Origin: Agarivorans sp050870875
Lineage (GTDB): Bacteria; Pseudomonadota; Gammaproteobacteria; Enterobacterales; Celerinatantimonadaceae
Assembly (NCBI RefSeq): GCF_050870875.2
Contig: NZ_CP194041.2
Coordinates: 3,844,001 to 3,908,000, forward strand
Direction of reading: 5' to 3'
Length of the DNA stretch: 64,000 bases
Shown: piece after piece, positions 45,729 through 54,986 of the stretch
Numbering within the stretch: the first letter of the stretch is position 1
Layout: every line of letters starts with the position of its first letter
Notes under the pieces: model-generated
The model's database searches: none
What the model saw: only the letters and a program-made list of their open reading frames with translations
Told to the model about the DNA's origin: nothing
Position numbers and translations under genes: made by a program

Positions 45729-48212
45729 TCACTCACGAGCGCCACCGTCATGAACCAGGCCATATGACTCACTCGCTAAGGGTAACACTCGAGATGAAGA
45801 TTTGAGCAGCAATTCAAAACTCTCTTGGCTTAAGGGCTTAGAAAACCAATAACCTTGAGCATAATCACAACCCTCGTTCGCTAACAACTGATACTGATTT
45901 TCAGTCTCGATCCCTTCAGCGATCACTTTAATGCCCAATTTATGAGCCATCACTATAATCGCTTTACAAACACTCAAATCATCACTCTCTAAACTCAAGT
46001 TTTTAATAAACATACGATCGATTTTTAAATAATCGATGGCAAATTTTTGCAAGTAAGCCAAGGACGAATAGCCCGTACCAAAGTCATCTAGTGCCACTTC
46101 AATACCAGCCTTGCTTAAGGTGAGTAATTTTTCGTTAACGGTGGGGCTATTATTCATCAGTAAACCTTCAGTGATTTCCATCACAACCGCACTACTCGAC
46201 AACCCAGCCTCGCTCAGCTCATTGAGCCAAGCATTCACATCACAGCCGCTCTCAAAATACTGCTTGGGGGAGGTATTTATACTCAATTGCACCGCGGGTA
46301 AACCTAATTCTTGCCAACGTTGTAATTGCGCGACTGCACAACTAAATACCCAGTTGCCAATATCTACGACAACCCCAGTTTCTTCTGCAACCTGAATAAA
46401 ATCATCAGGGCTTATCCAGCCTTGACTTGGGTGTAACCAACGCACCAACACTTCGGCTTTGACTAACTGATGATTGCTTAAATCGACGATGGGCTGAAAA
46501 CGTAAATGCAACTGTTGTTTGACCAGCGCCATTCGTAAGTCGTTCACCAACAAGCGTCGCAGTTGTGCCTGCTCCTGTAAAGATGCTGTGAAATAGCTGA
46601 GACGGTTACGCCCTTGCTTTTTGGCGACATACATCGCTTGATCAGCATGTTTTAGCAAGTCATCGATTGTATCTCCATCCTTAGGAGCAAAGGCAACCCC
46701 AATACTTGTCGAGATGTAGACTCGTTCAATTCCAAGTTGAAACGGCGTACTCAGCGTTTTTAAGAGTAACTCACCCAAATTCGTGACTCGCTGCTCGCGA
46801 CCACTGTCAGTGAGTAAAAGGATAAACTCATCCCCCCCCAACCGAGCCACATGTTCACCTTCGCCAATACAATGTTGGATCCGCTGAGCCGCTATTTGCA
46901 ATAGCATATCGCCCATATCATGACCAAGGGTATCGTTAATCCCCTTAAACTGATCCAAATCTAACAACATTAAACAAACAGACTCTTGCTGACGACGATT
47001 AGCCAAGGCGTCACTGAGTAAACGATTAAGCATGCGCCGATTTGGCAGTTTCGTCAGCGCATCAAAATTGGCTTGTTGCCATATTCTCTGCTCCGCTTTT
47101 TTGCGAACCTGCACCTCTTTACTCAGGGCTTCGGTACGTTGCTTCACCCGCTGCTCAAGCAACATTCGACTCGTGTACACTTCACTCGCCATAGCATTAA
47201 ATTTAACCAGTAAGGCTTCTATTTCGGTTGGCATAAAACGTCGATTAACATTCACATACTTCCCCATTTCTCCATGAGAGATGCCTTGAGCAGCTTCCAC
47301 GACTTGGCAAATGGGACGGATCAACATACAAGCTAAATACCAACTCACCATCCCCACCACAAATACACATAGCAGCGACAACCAAAAGGTAAACTGCTTT
47401 AGCTGGTGAGAAGATAAGAGCAATTCAGAAACAGGCTGCACCACCAATACTCCCCAGCCTGTCTCTGCAACTTTAGCAAATCCAGCGACCATTTCTGTTT
47501 GCAAATTAGGGGAATAAAACTGACTCAGCCCATCGCGGTGATGTTTAAGCATGATCACCGGCGCTAAACTCGATAAATCTTTAGCGCGTTGCCACCATTG
47601 AGCATTAGGGTGCGCCAATACGCGACCATTTTGGTCGACTAAAATCGCATAACCTTGTTGTTCAAAGCTTATCTCAGCTTGGCTTTGCACTAAAAACTCA
47701 GTACTTTGCGCCCCGATCAGAAAGCGATCTTCACCTTGATAAATCACCATAAAGATAGTGGCTTGCGGTAATCCTTCGGTCACCACCGCACTATATGCAA
47801 CTCGAGTCTTATCAGTCCTCGCCTGCGCCATTGCAGTGCGCAGTTGCAACGGTACGTCATCAAAGATATTCAGCGCTTGATCCGCATAAAAAAAACGCTG
47901 CCCACGGCTCATCTGCCACTCAAATAAGGCATAGATATTGGCTTGACGTAGCAAAGTAGAAAACGCTTGGGGGAAAGGCTGAGAAGTGATTTGCTGATTG
48001 ACAGCACTCAGCATTGCTGCGCTGTCAGTGACATAGCGCGACAAGTTAAAACTAGTCGTCTTGGCCAGCAGTCGATGTTTTTGTTGCACACTTGCGATGT
48101 CACTTTGTTGAATTCGATGTTGTAACCAAGAACTCACGATCAAAGTCGGCAGCAAAGCCGCCATCATACAAATAATAAACAAAATATATTTGAGGGAAAT
48201 CCGCCGAGTCAT
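45729..48212 (-). CDS. GGDEF-EAL c-di-GMP protein with periplasmic Cache sensor
   Basis: An 827-residue membrane protein that may make and degrade c-di-GMP. TM1 (about 9-28), a periplasmic dCache-like domain (to about 270), TM2 near 273-297, HAMP, the GGDEF domain with ARLGGDEFILLL near 457 and the EAL domain with the signature form EVLVRW near 585, then DDFGTGYSSLAYL and IKVIAEGIET. Both active sites look intact, so a bifunctional or switchable enzyme is possible. It is monocistronic. The ligand is unknown; dCache domains often bind amino acids or organic acids. Confidence 0.93.
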   Translation of the reverse strand: MTRRISLKYILFIICMMAALLPTLIVSSWLQHRIQQSDIASVQQKHRLLAKTTSFNLSRYVTDSAAMLSAVNQQITSQPFPQAFSTLLRQANIYALFEWQMSRGQRFFYADQALNIFDDVPLQLRTAMAQARTDKTRVAYSAVVTEGLPQATIFMVIYQGEDRFLIGAQSTEFLVQSQAEISFEQQGYAILVDQNGRVLAHPNAQWWQRAKDLSSLAPVIMLKHHRDGLSQFYSPNLQTEMVAGFAKVAETGWGVLVVQPVSELLLSSHQLKQFTFWLSLLCVFVVGMVSWYLACMLIRPICQVVEAAQGISHGEMGKYVNVNRRFMPTEIEALLVKFNAMASEVYTSRMLLEQRVKQRTEALSKEVQVRKKAEQRIWQQANFDALTKLPNRRMLNRLLSDALANRRQQESVCLMLLDLDQFKGINDTLGHDMGDMLLQIAAQRIQHCIGEGEHVARLGGDEFILLLTDSGREQRVTNLGELLLKTLSTPFQLGIERVYISTSIGVAFAPKDGDTIDDLLKHADQAMYVAKKQGRNRLSYFTASLQEQAQLRRLLVNDLRMALVKQQLHLRFQPIVDLSNHQLVKAEVLVRWLHPSQGWISPDDFIQVAEETGVVVDIGNWVFSCAVAQLQRWQELGLPAVQLSINTSPKQYFESGCDVNAWLNELSEAGLSSSAVVMEITEGLLMNNSPTVNEKLLTLSKAGIEVALDDFGTGYSSLAYLQKFAIDYLKIDRMFIKNLSLESDDLSVCKAIIVMAHKLGIKVIAEGIETENQYQLLANEGCDYAQGYWFSKPLSQESFELLLKSSSRVLPLASESYGLVHDGGARE

Positions 48213-48542
48213 CCATGCCAGCCAGAAATATGCTAATTAAGTTTAACTCTACATCATATTCAGCAAGATGCGACAACTAAAGTTGTGGCCAATTTCAGAA
48301 CTCATCATAATTCGAGTCAATATCCAATGGATCAGCAGGCATCGACCCCAGCAATTGAAAATGTAGCCCCCATAATGGCTCCAATCATGCAGAGAATTCA
48401 GCTTCATCGAGTCATTTTATCTGATACTAGCGGCTTGTTAAGTTATGAGCCTAAACCGATTTTGGCTGGCTTTGGCTCTCTCAAATTAAGGTATGAATGT
48501 GTTGGTAACGACAATTGACTATTCATTGCAAGGACGGAGGAT
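48213..48542. other. intergenic region before the decayed TonB-system operon
   Basis: About 330 bp between the divergent GGDEF-EAL gene and the DUF3450 gene. A 77-codon plus-strand frame (48285-48518) has no recognisable family and no ribosome-binding site. GGAGG at 48535-48539 serves the start at 48543. Confidence 0.4.
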
Positions 48543-49310
48543 ATGAATCAATATTTGATGCTATTTACGTTGTTACTGGCCTCAGCGAGTGTACTAGCAA
48601 ATAAGCAACACTTAATGCCTTCAAAGCTGGCAGATCAACGCCAGCTCCAACAACTTAATCGAAGCTCACAATAGCAAATCGATCAATTAGATGCACAACG
48701 TCAAGCGACCCTCAATGAAAAACGTCAATTACGCTTGCAAAGCGAACTCTTAGAGCAATATAACCTGCACTTACATGCCATGCTCCTTCAGCAGCAACAA
48801 CAGTTACAGCAACTCAAAGGCGATCTCGCGTCCTTAGCCCAAAGCGAACAACATGCCCTTCCCTTGGTGCATCAGATGTTGAATGAACTCACACCATTTG
48901 TCGCCAGAGATCTGCCATTTCTGAGCCAAGAACGAGAGCTACGCTTACAGGACCTCGTGCAACTTTTAAACAGAGCTGATATGAACTTGGCAGAAAAATA
49001 TCGCCAAGTATTAGATGCTTACCAAATCGAAATGGAATATGGGGAGACCATCGAGGCATATCAAGCCATGCTCAACGAGCGTCAGATCAATTTCTTTCGG
49101 CTTGATCGCACCGCCTTATACTATCAAACGCTCAACGCACAGCAGTCGGCACTGTGGGATCCAGCGACGCAACAATGGCAAATTTTAAGCCCTACAGACA
49201 ACCTCAGTTTAAGAGATGCCATCGCTATTGCTTGGGAACGACAAGCGCCTCGCCTACTGAGCTTACCGGTACCACCTCCATCAAACCACATCAACAAGTC
49301 GGAATCATAA
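48543..49310 (+). pseudogene. DUF3450 periplasmic protein, interrupted by in-frame TAG
   Basis: First gene of a DUF3450-ExbB-ExbB-ExbD-TonB-TPR set that energises a TonB-dependent receptor. Translation from ATG 48543, behind GGAGG, gives a signal peptide (MLFTLLLASASVLA) then stops at TAG 48672-48674, codon 44. The same frame continues to 49310 with the coiled coil and family core (RADMNLAEKYRQVLDAYQIE, EYGETIEAYQAM, FFRLDRTALYYQT, LWDPATQQWQIL). Neighbouring codons (CAA TAG CAA) suggest the lost codon was CAG. Only 43 residues would be made without readthrough. Later genes of the operon are also broken. Confidence 0.85.
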
Positions 49311-49311
49311 A

Positions 49312-50429
49312 ATGCATTTGTCTCCGGCCAAATTACTGATGATTTCGCAGCTCAGCTTCAATAGCATCACTTGCTGGGCGAATAATCAACTCAAGCTCAC
49401 CCAAAGCCAAGCACTAAACCAGCAACGCGAACAGCAATTTGAGCCAGCTCTTCAACAACAACGACTGCGATTACAGCAAACTCGCCAACGTTTAGCGCAG
49501 GCTGAAGCCACACAACAGCTGTTAAAACAACAGTTTGTGAACAATGAACATGCAATGAGCCTGAGCCAGCAGCAACTTCAACAAAGTAGTGGCCAACTTG
49601 GAAAAGTATTTGAACTGATCAAGGCCAAGGCGACAGAAAACCAAATAGCCTTAGATAAATCCTTAGTGGCAGCAGAGTAGTACCCCGATGCCAGCAAGCG
49701 TTTAGACTTTGCCAAGCGTCAAGGTCTTCCCACAGCGACCGAGATGCAACAATTCCCTCGGGTGTTACTGGCACAACTGCAATATTCAGCCAGTATCAGT
49801 TTTTTTGATACCGATATAATCGGTAGCGATGGTCAAGTGCAGCGACAGCACTTACTAAGAATTGGTAGCTTTAATATTATCAATCAACAGGGCCAATACT
49901 TGGAATGGCAGGCAGCACTAGAAAAATTACAGCTCTATCCCCGCACCCCAAGCAACAAGCCAACTGACAACAACGACTAAAACAAGCCGGTCCCGTAGCT
50001 GGGCTAATCATGGTGCTCGCACTAGTCGGCTTAGTAGTCGGTTTATTCCGTCTTTTCATACTCTTACAAAATGAACGGAGAGTACGACAACAATTAAATC
50101 ATCCCCAACAGCTGTCTGCCAATAACGCCTTAGCTCGGGTATTAAGCGCCGCCCAAGGGCCAAGCTCTCGCCTAGAGGACTTAGAGCTACGTATCGATGA
50201 AGCAATATTAGGCGAACTACCAAAGATTGAGCGAGGCCAAAGTTTAGTCAAGTTGTTCGCTGGGCTCGCTCCGCTACTGGGCCTACTCGCCGCTATTCCC
50301 TTGTTGTTTTGCCGTAGCCTGATGAGCGCTCGCAGTCGAATATTACTGCAAGTGATTCAACAGAAAGGTTTAGCGCTGCTTGCTCAGCAACACCGACACG
50401 AACCGTCCAGCAATGCTGTCGACCAATAA
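49312..50429 (+). pseudogene. ExbB/TolQ-type proton channel with periplasmic coil, multiply disrupted
   Basis: The long ExbB variant of the DUF3450 systems. It has a signal peptide and coiled coil (to codon 122), then TAG at 49678-49680. The same frame resumes (LDFAKRQGLPTATEMQQFP, IGSFNIINQQGQYLEWQ) to TAA 49978. The membrane part continues in another frame from about 49980 (KQAGPVAGLIMVLALVG to LLAQQHRHEP). APLLGLL joins directly to AAIPLLFCRSL, whereas family members have roughly 40 residues of pore-forming helix between these blocks, so an in-frame deletion is likely. The linker before GPVAGLI also looks short. It cannot make a working channel. Confidence 0.85.
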
Positions 50430-50961
50430 ATGATGAAGCATGGCCTGATGTTGCTGCACTCAAGCCTCGACAGCCTACATCTGCTGTTGCATCTCGGAGG
50501 GTGGGTTTTATCGTTGTTACTCGGCCTCTCGGTATTACTAGCGAACCTATTATTGGAACGAGACCGGTTTCGACTGATCAGCTATCCAGCCCAACACAAG
50601 GCTTACCAAACTCAACTAAAAGGCCTAGAACACCGCGATCAATGGCTTAACCTACGCTGCGATATGGAACTTAAACTGAATCAACACCTGAACTTAATCA
50701 AAACGCTAATCAGTGTGTCCTTTATTGGGCTTGCTCGGCACCGTCAGTGGCATGATTGAAGTCTTTGACAATATGGCCTTGGCGGGCAGCGCCGATCCAC
50801 ATTTAATGTCTTCAGGCATTGCTCGGGCAAGTTTGCCCACGATGACAGGCATGAGTATCGCCGTCATCGACTTAATCAATTTTACTTATATTAAACGCTG
50901 GACCACTCGCAGTAAGTTAGCGCTGCAACGACGTCCAGCAAATATAAAAAGGGATGCCTAG
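50430..50961 (+). pseudogene. second ExbB/TolQ-type proton channel, frameshifted
   Basis: The short ExbB partner. The first frame gives the N-terminal membrane helix and loop to LNLIKTLISV, then goes out of frame near 50710. The second frame supplies CPLLGLLGTVSGMIEVFDNMA and SLPTMTGMSIAVIDL to the TAG at 50959. The break lies in AGTGTGTCC; restoring one GT unit would rejoin LISV to CPLLG, so a two-base loss in a GT repeat explains it. Start ATG 50430 directly follows the preceding TAA. The pore sequence itself is preserved, so this lesion may be recent. Confidence 0.85.
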
Positions 50962-51372
50962 ATGAAACGGCGCGATATCATCAATAAACCGGAAGAAGAC
51001 GCCGAGACCAACATGACGCCAATGCTGGACATCGTATTCATCATGCTGATTTTTTTCATTGTCACCAGCAGTTTTGTCAGACCAAGTAGTATCGAAGTGA
51101 ATCCTCCAAGTGCGTAGACTGGCCAATTACAAAATGACTCGGCCAGCCACTTAAGCCTAGCCGCCGATGGTAATATTGAACTCGATGGCCAGTGCACCGA
51201 CCTACGCTTGGTCAAGACAAAACTTCAGCAATTAACAACGCAGCGGACCAATTTTGCCATCTTAGTCGAGGCCGACCAACAATCCACAACCGGGCAATTG
51301 GTGGCACTTTTAGATCAACTTCGCTTAGCCAAAGTTCCTTATCGCCTAGCAACCCAAGCGAGTCAACCTTAA
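50962..51372 (+). pseudogene. ExbD-type biopolymer transport protein, interrupted by in-frame TAG
   Basis: A 136-codon ExbD. The N-terminal region has ETNMTPMLDIVFIMLIFFIVTSSFV, including the proton-carrying Asp in MLDIVFIMLIFF. TAG at 51115-51117 is codon 52, just after VNPPSA, at the beginning of the periplasmic domain. The same frame then continues with LSLAADGNIELDGQ and AILVEADQQSTTGQLVALLD to TAA 51370. The start abuts the TAG of the second ExbB gene. Without readthrough the peptide would keep its membrane helix but lose the whole periplasmic domain. Confidence 0.85.
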
Positions 51373-52063
51373 TGTTACGCCTTTTATTCGCCTTTCCCGC
51401 AGGCCTGCTCGTAGCGGGCAGTTTTTTTGTATTCCTGGCTAACATCTCGGGACTCAAACAAGTGCCGCTCCCCCAAGCGCAACCCTTAGCTGCTATACAG
51501 TTATTTGCTCAACGTCACAGCCGCAAGCCCGAATTGGTTCAGCGTCGACCTCTGGTACCGCCTCATTTAGCGCCAACCACAACGGAGTTTCATTTCAGTC
51601 CACCAGCAACCAGTGTTCACCAAACACAAGCAAATATAGAACTCTCGGTTTCAGCGATCGCTCTCCCCCTCGCTAAAGTTAGTCTTAGCCCCCTTAAACT
51701 ACCGGCTCTTACCGCAAGCGTGACCAAGGCCGAGCTAAGCTCCCCAATAACCTACTGAGCGAAGGCAAGGCGCTTCGCCTCATACTCGGAATTCAACCGA
51801 GCTACCAAGTAAAACCGCAATATCCTTTCAATGCGCAACGACGCAACCTCAAAGGCAAGGTTGAACTAGAATTTATGGTCGGCTCCGATGGCAGAGTAAA
51901 GGCTTCAAGCATCAAAGTACTAGCGGCCGAGCCTGCCCTGATATTCGAACAGGCTGCACGCCGTGCCGTGCAGAACTGGCGTTTCCCCATTAAGTATCAA
52001 CAACAACGGTCAGTAAGCTTTATAACGCGCCAGCTGATTGAGTTTAATTTGCATGAACAGTAA
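51372..52063 (+). pseudogene. TonB-type energy transducer, frameshifted
   Basis: Starts at ATG 51372, overlapping the ExbD stop. The first frame has the membrane anchor (LLFAFPAGLLVAGSFFVFLA) and a Pro-rich linker, ending at TGA 51756. The C-terminal TonB domain (VKPQYPFNAQRRNLKGKVEL, EFMVGSDGRVKASSIKVLAA, AVQNWRFPIKYQ) is in another frame that is open only after about 51698. The frameshift therefore lies between 51698 and 51758. The receptor-binding domain is separated from its anchor, so energy transfer should fail. Confidence 0.85.
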
Positions 52064-53260
52064 ATACTTAATCGTACTATCAATTATATTTATTTCATTT
52101 AGCAGCAATGCGGCCAAATTAAGTCAAAGCGAAAGCCGTCAGCTACAATCCGCACAACGACTGCGACAACAACGATTCACAGAGGCCGAACACTATCTCA
52201 AGCAGTTAAATCATCAATATCAACAACAAAAACGGGCTTACGCACAAACCGTTGCTTTGCTTTATCGAAGTCAAGTTGCTCTGGAACAGCAAACTTATGC
52301 TCAAGCGCTCAACAATTTGCAAGAGGCTTACCATTTACAGCAACTTTCCGATGACCAACAAAACAGCACTCTCTACCAAATTGCGCAGCTACAATTACAA
52401 GAGCAGCAATGGTCGGCCGCCATTACGTCTTTTCTTTGGCAAGCACAACAGCTCCCCCCCCCCCTGTATTGGCCGATAGTGAATTTTACTTGGCGCAGGC
52501 GCATGCTCAGCTAGGACATTGGAATAAAGCAGAACAACACATCGCTCAAGCTTTAACCAAACAACCCGCGGTGCCTCCTTTAATTTGGCTACCACTGGCT
52601 GTCAGTATTTATAGCCAACAACAACACTGGCCTTTAGCCATCAGAGTGCAACAGCAAGTATTATTGAGGCAAGGACAGCAACTTCAAGCTTATCTGGTTC
52701 TGGTAGCACTGTTACAACAAGCACGACAGCCCGATAAAGCGCTGGCTTACTTACAGCAAGCCTTTCAAGCCAACTTATTTGAAAATAGCGAACCCTACCT
52801 TTTACTCAGTCAACGATGGCAAAGCCAAGGCGCGCCTTATCAAGCAGCTTTGGTATTACAACAAGGCATGCAGCAAGGGCGCATGGCAGGGCAAGCCAAA
52901 CTACGCCAAAAACGCTGCCAATTATGGCTAAGCGCCAAAGACTACCCGCAAGCTTCCAGCTGTTTTAGTCAATCGCTCAATCTTGAGCCGAGCAGGAAAC
53001 ATTATCAACAGCTCGCTTATGCACAAGCGCAACAAAGGCTATGGCAGCAAAGTATCAATAGCTTACAGCGAGCGCTTGACTATCCCGACACCGAACCAGC
53101 CCACAACTACTTGAACCTCGGTTTGCTCTATCTGGAATTGCAATGTTATCCCGAGGCCGAGCAGGCATTAAAAAAGGCGGGAGAATCATCTTCAACCGCC
53201 TCTATCAGCCAACAAGCGCTGCGCTATTTACAGCAGCGACAAACGCTTAGTTTACCTTAA
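52053..53260 (+). pseudogene. TPR-repeat protein of the TonB operon, frameshifted at a C11 run
   Basis: The last gene of the set. ATG 52053 overlaps the TonB gene end and begins a signal peptide (YLIVLSIIFISFSSNAA), followed by tetratricopeptide helices. The frame breaks at eleven consecutive C bases (52454-52464): WQAQQLPPP continues as VLADSEFYLAQAHAQLG only if the run were 9 or 12. The rest has several TPR units (KALAYLQQAFQANLF, SINSLQRALDYPDTEPAHNY). A homopolymer shift could be a sequencing error or a phase-variable switch, unlike the lesions upstream. Its stop overlaps that of the convergent focA-like gene. Confidence 0.8.
52454..52464 (+). repeat. C11 homopolymer inside the TPR gene
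   Basis: Eleven C bases at the exact point where the TPR reading frame shifts. Runs of this length slip readily during replication, and one added C restores the frame. Confidence 0.9.
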
Positions 53261-54798
53261 GCTACTGATGATTCAGCAACTGCTTTAAAAGTCTCGGCTT
53301 CAACTTTGGCTGGCGCACCGAGTGCTGGACGCAAGGCTTTCAGTACTTGATGACGAGTAACAACACCGACTAACTTACCGTTATCAACAACAGGGAAAAT
53401 CTTCGGACGGTAAACACTGCTGTTACGTAGCCGCTCTTCAAGTGGTTGATGAGTGCTGCTCAACAATACACCTGAATCAGAAACGGGGTACACTTGAGCA
53501 ACATCAACACTCATATATTCTGCTAGTTTAAGTAAATTATGATTAGGAGCCACGGTCATTACGTCCTTTTGCATGATACTTTCTACGTTAGTCGCACTTG
53601 GTTTGCTGTAATCTTCCAGCCATAACTTACGTAAAATTTCTAATTCAGAAACAAACCCAAGTAATTCCATCTGTTGATTCACGACCACAGAGCCAAACAA
53701 GCCATTCGCCAACAATGCATCACAGGCTGTCGCCAGAGTCATATCCGGGCTTAAGGGGGTGGTTACCGGTGACATAATGTCGGCAACAGTCATCGATTTT
53801 AAGTTTTGCATAGTTGGTTCTCCGATAGGACCAGAAATTTGATTTGATAAAACAGATATAGAACTTGAATGGATTTTTGCTTGTGGCTTACGGTGGTAGA
53901 TTGACCAATAGCCCAAGCCCACAATCACTGCGCCACCAATGATGTTACCGATAGTGACTGGAATGACGTTGTGCCAAAAAAAGTTTGACCAAGTAAGATG
54001 AGCAAAAGCGCTGGATTGAATCCCTAAATCGCTCCAAAACGATGGTTCAGCCCAAGTTTTAATTGCGATCCCTAAAGGCACCATAAACATATTGGCCACG
54101 ATGTGTTCAAAACCGGTACTCACAAACATCGCCACAGGCAAAATCACTAATGCGCCCTTGGCTGCACTCGACGTGGTACTAAAGGTCATCCATACCGCTA
54201 AACACACCAACAAATTACACAACATTCCCAACAATACGGCTTGCAAGAAGCTGTGCTCTAATTTGTGTTGTGCGATCGCCAAGGCATTTAAGCCCCACTG
54301 TCCATGATCCAATTGATAAAGCTTGGCGCCACTGACAATTCCAACCAGTAAGATGGCACCAATAAAGTTACCTAAATAAACCTTGCTCCAGTTCGCGAGC
54401 ATCTGCCGAGTATTCAACTTACCGTTGGCCCGAGGAATAATAGACAATACCGTACTGGTAAATAACTCACCGCCACAGACCACTAGCAGTACCAAACCTA
54501 AACTAAATGCTAAACCTCCAAATAGGCGGTTAAAGCCCCAGCCCAATTGTTGTCCTGAGCCAGTGGTCACCGTAATGTAGAAAACGAAAGCAAGACCAAT
54601 AAATATTCCTGCGCTAATTGCTAAACTCAAAGTTTTACCAGTACTGCCACTCGCCTTCTTATAGGCATACTGTTCGGCGTACTGTGTCATTTGATCCGGG
54701 CTTAAAGCAGCATTTGAAGCATGAACAGGCAAGGCACTTGGCTTACTTGTTGATACTACAAATGGGGCATTAAAACGCTCGGGTTGCTGTTGATTCAT
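53257..54798 (-). CDS. formate/nitrite transporter (FocA-like) fused to a CBS-domain pair
   Basis: A 513-residue protein. Residues about 45-300 are a six-helix FNT channel (FVFYITVTTGSGQQLGWG, GGLAFSLGLVLLVVCGGELF, MFVSTGFEHIVANMF, WHNVIPVTIGNIIGG), including the conserved His in GFEH. Residues 335-495 hold two CBS motifs (MSPVTTPLSPDMTLATACDAL; MQKDVMTVAPNHNLLKLAEYM; quoted in part) likely to sense adenine nucleotides. Plain FocA stops after the channel, so here gating may follow energy state. ATG 54798 is used; a GTG six bases upstream is possible. It is divergent from a LysR gene, and its stop overlaps the TPR stop in TTAA. Confidence 0.9.
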   Translation of the reverse strand: MNQQQPERFNAPFVVSTSKPSALPVHASNAALSPDQMTQYAEQYAYKKASGSTGKTLSLAISAGIFIGLAFVFYITVTTGSGQQLGWGFNRLFGGLAFSLGLVLLVVCGGELFTSTVLSIIPRANGKLNTRQMLANWSKVYLGNFIGAILLVGIVSGAKLYQLDHGQWGLNALAIAQHKLEHSFLQAVLLGMLCNLLVCLAVWMTFSTTSSAAKGALVILPVAMFVSTGFEHIVANMFMVPLGIAIKTWAEPSFWSDLGIQSSAFAHLTWSNFFWHNVIPVTIGNIIGGAVIVGLGYWSIYHRKPQAKIHSSSISVLSNQISGPIGEPTMQNLKSMTVADIMSPVTTPLSPDMTLATACDALLANGLFGSVVVNQQMELLGFVSELEILRKLWLEDYSKPSATNVESIMQKDVMTVAPNHNLLKLAEYMSVDVAQVYPVSDSGVLLSSTHQPLEERLRNSSVYRPKIFPVVDNGKLVGVVTRHQVLKALRPALGAPAKVEAETFKAVAESSVA

Positions 54799-54904
54799 TC
54801 CCACAAAAACCTTTATTGAAAGCAGCTCAGCCGCTCGGTAGCTAATCGTGACACTACCTTAAACAGATAATTGCTCCGCAGTAAGCGCATAATTTTTATG
54901 ACCG

Positions 54905-54925
54905 CTATCAAAACTATTGATAGCA
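54905..54925. promoter_or_regulatory. LysR-type operator between the focA-like and yeiE-like genes
   Basis: GCTATCAA (54905-54912) and TTGATAGC (54918-54925) are perfect inverted arms around a 5-bp spacer and contain the classic ATC-N9-GAT LysR box. It lies 62 bp upstream of the LysR gene and about 105 bp upstream of the channel gene. Confidence 0.7.
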
Positions 54926-54986
54926 CTTAGCTTTACTATGCTAGGCTTGAAAGTTGGCCGTCATCCGATACTCACTGGAGTGATTA

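Noticed and set aside
48285..48518. 77-codon frame upstream of the DUF3450 gene
   Set aside because: No start signal; the sequence lies in the divergent promoter region.
48672..51117. Recoding of UAG (amber suppression or pyrrolysine) as an explanation for the three internal stops
   Set aside because: TAG is used as a normal terminator by several intact genes in the window, no pyl genes are present, and the same operon also has frameshifts and an apparent deletion that recoding cannot explain.
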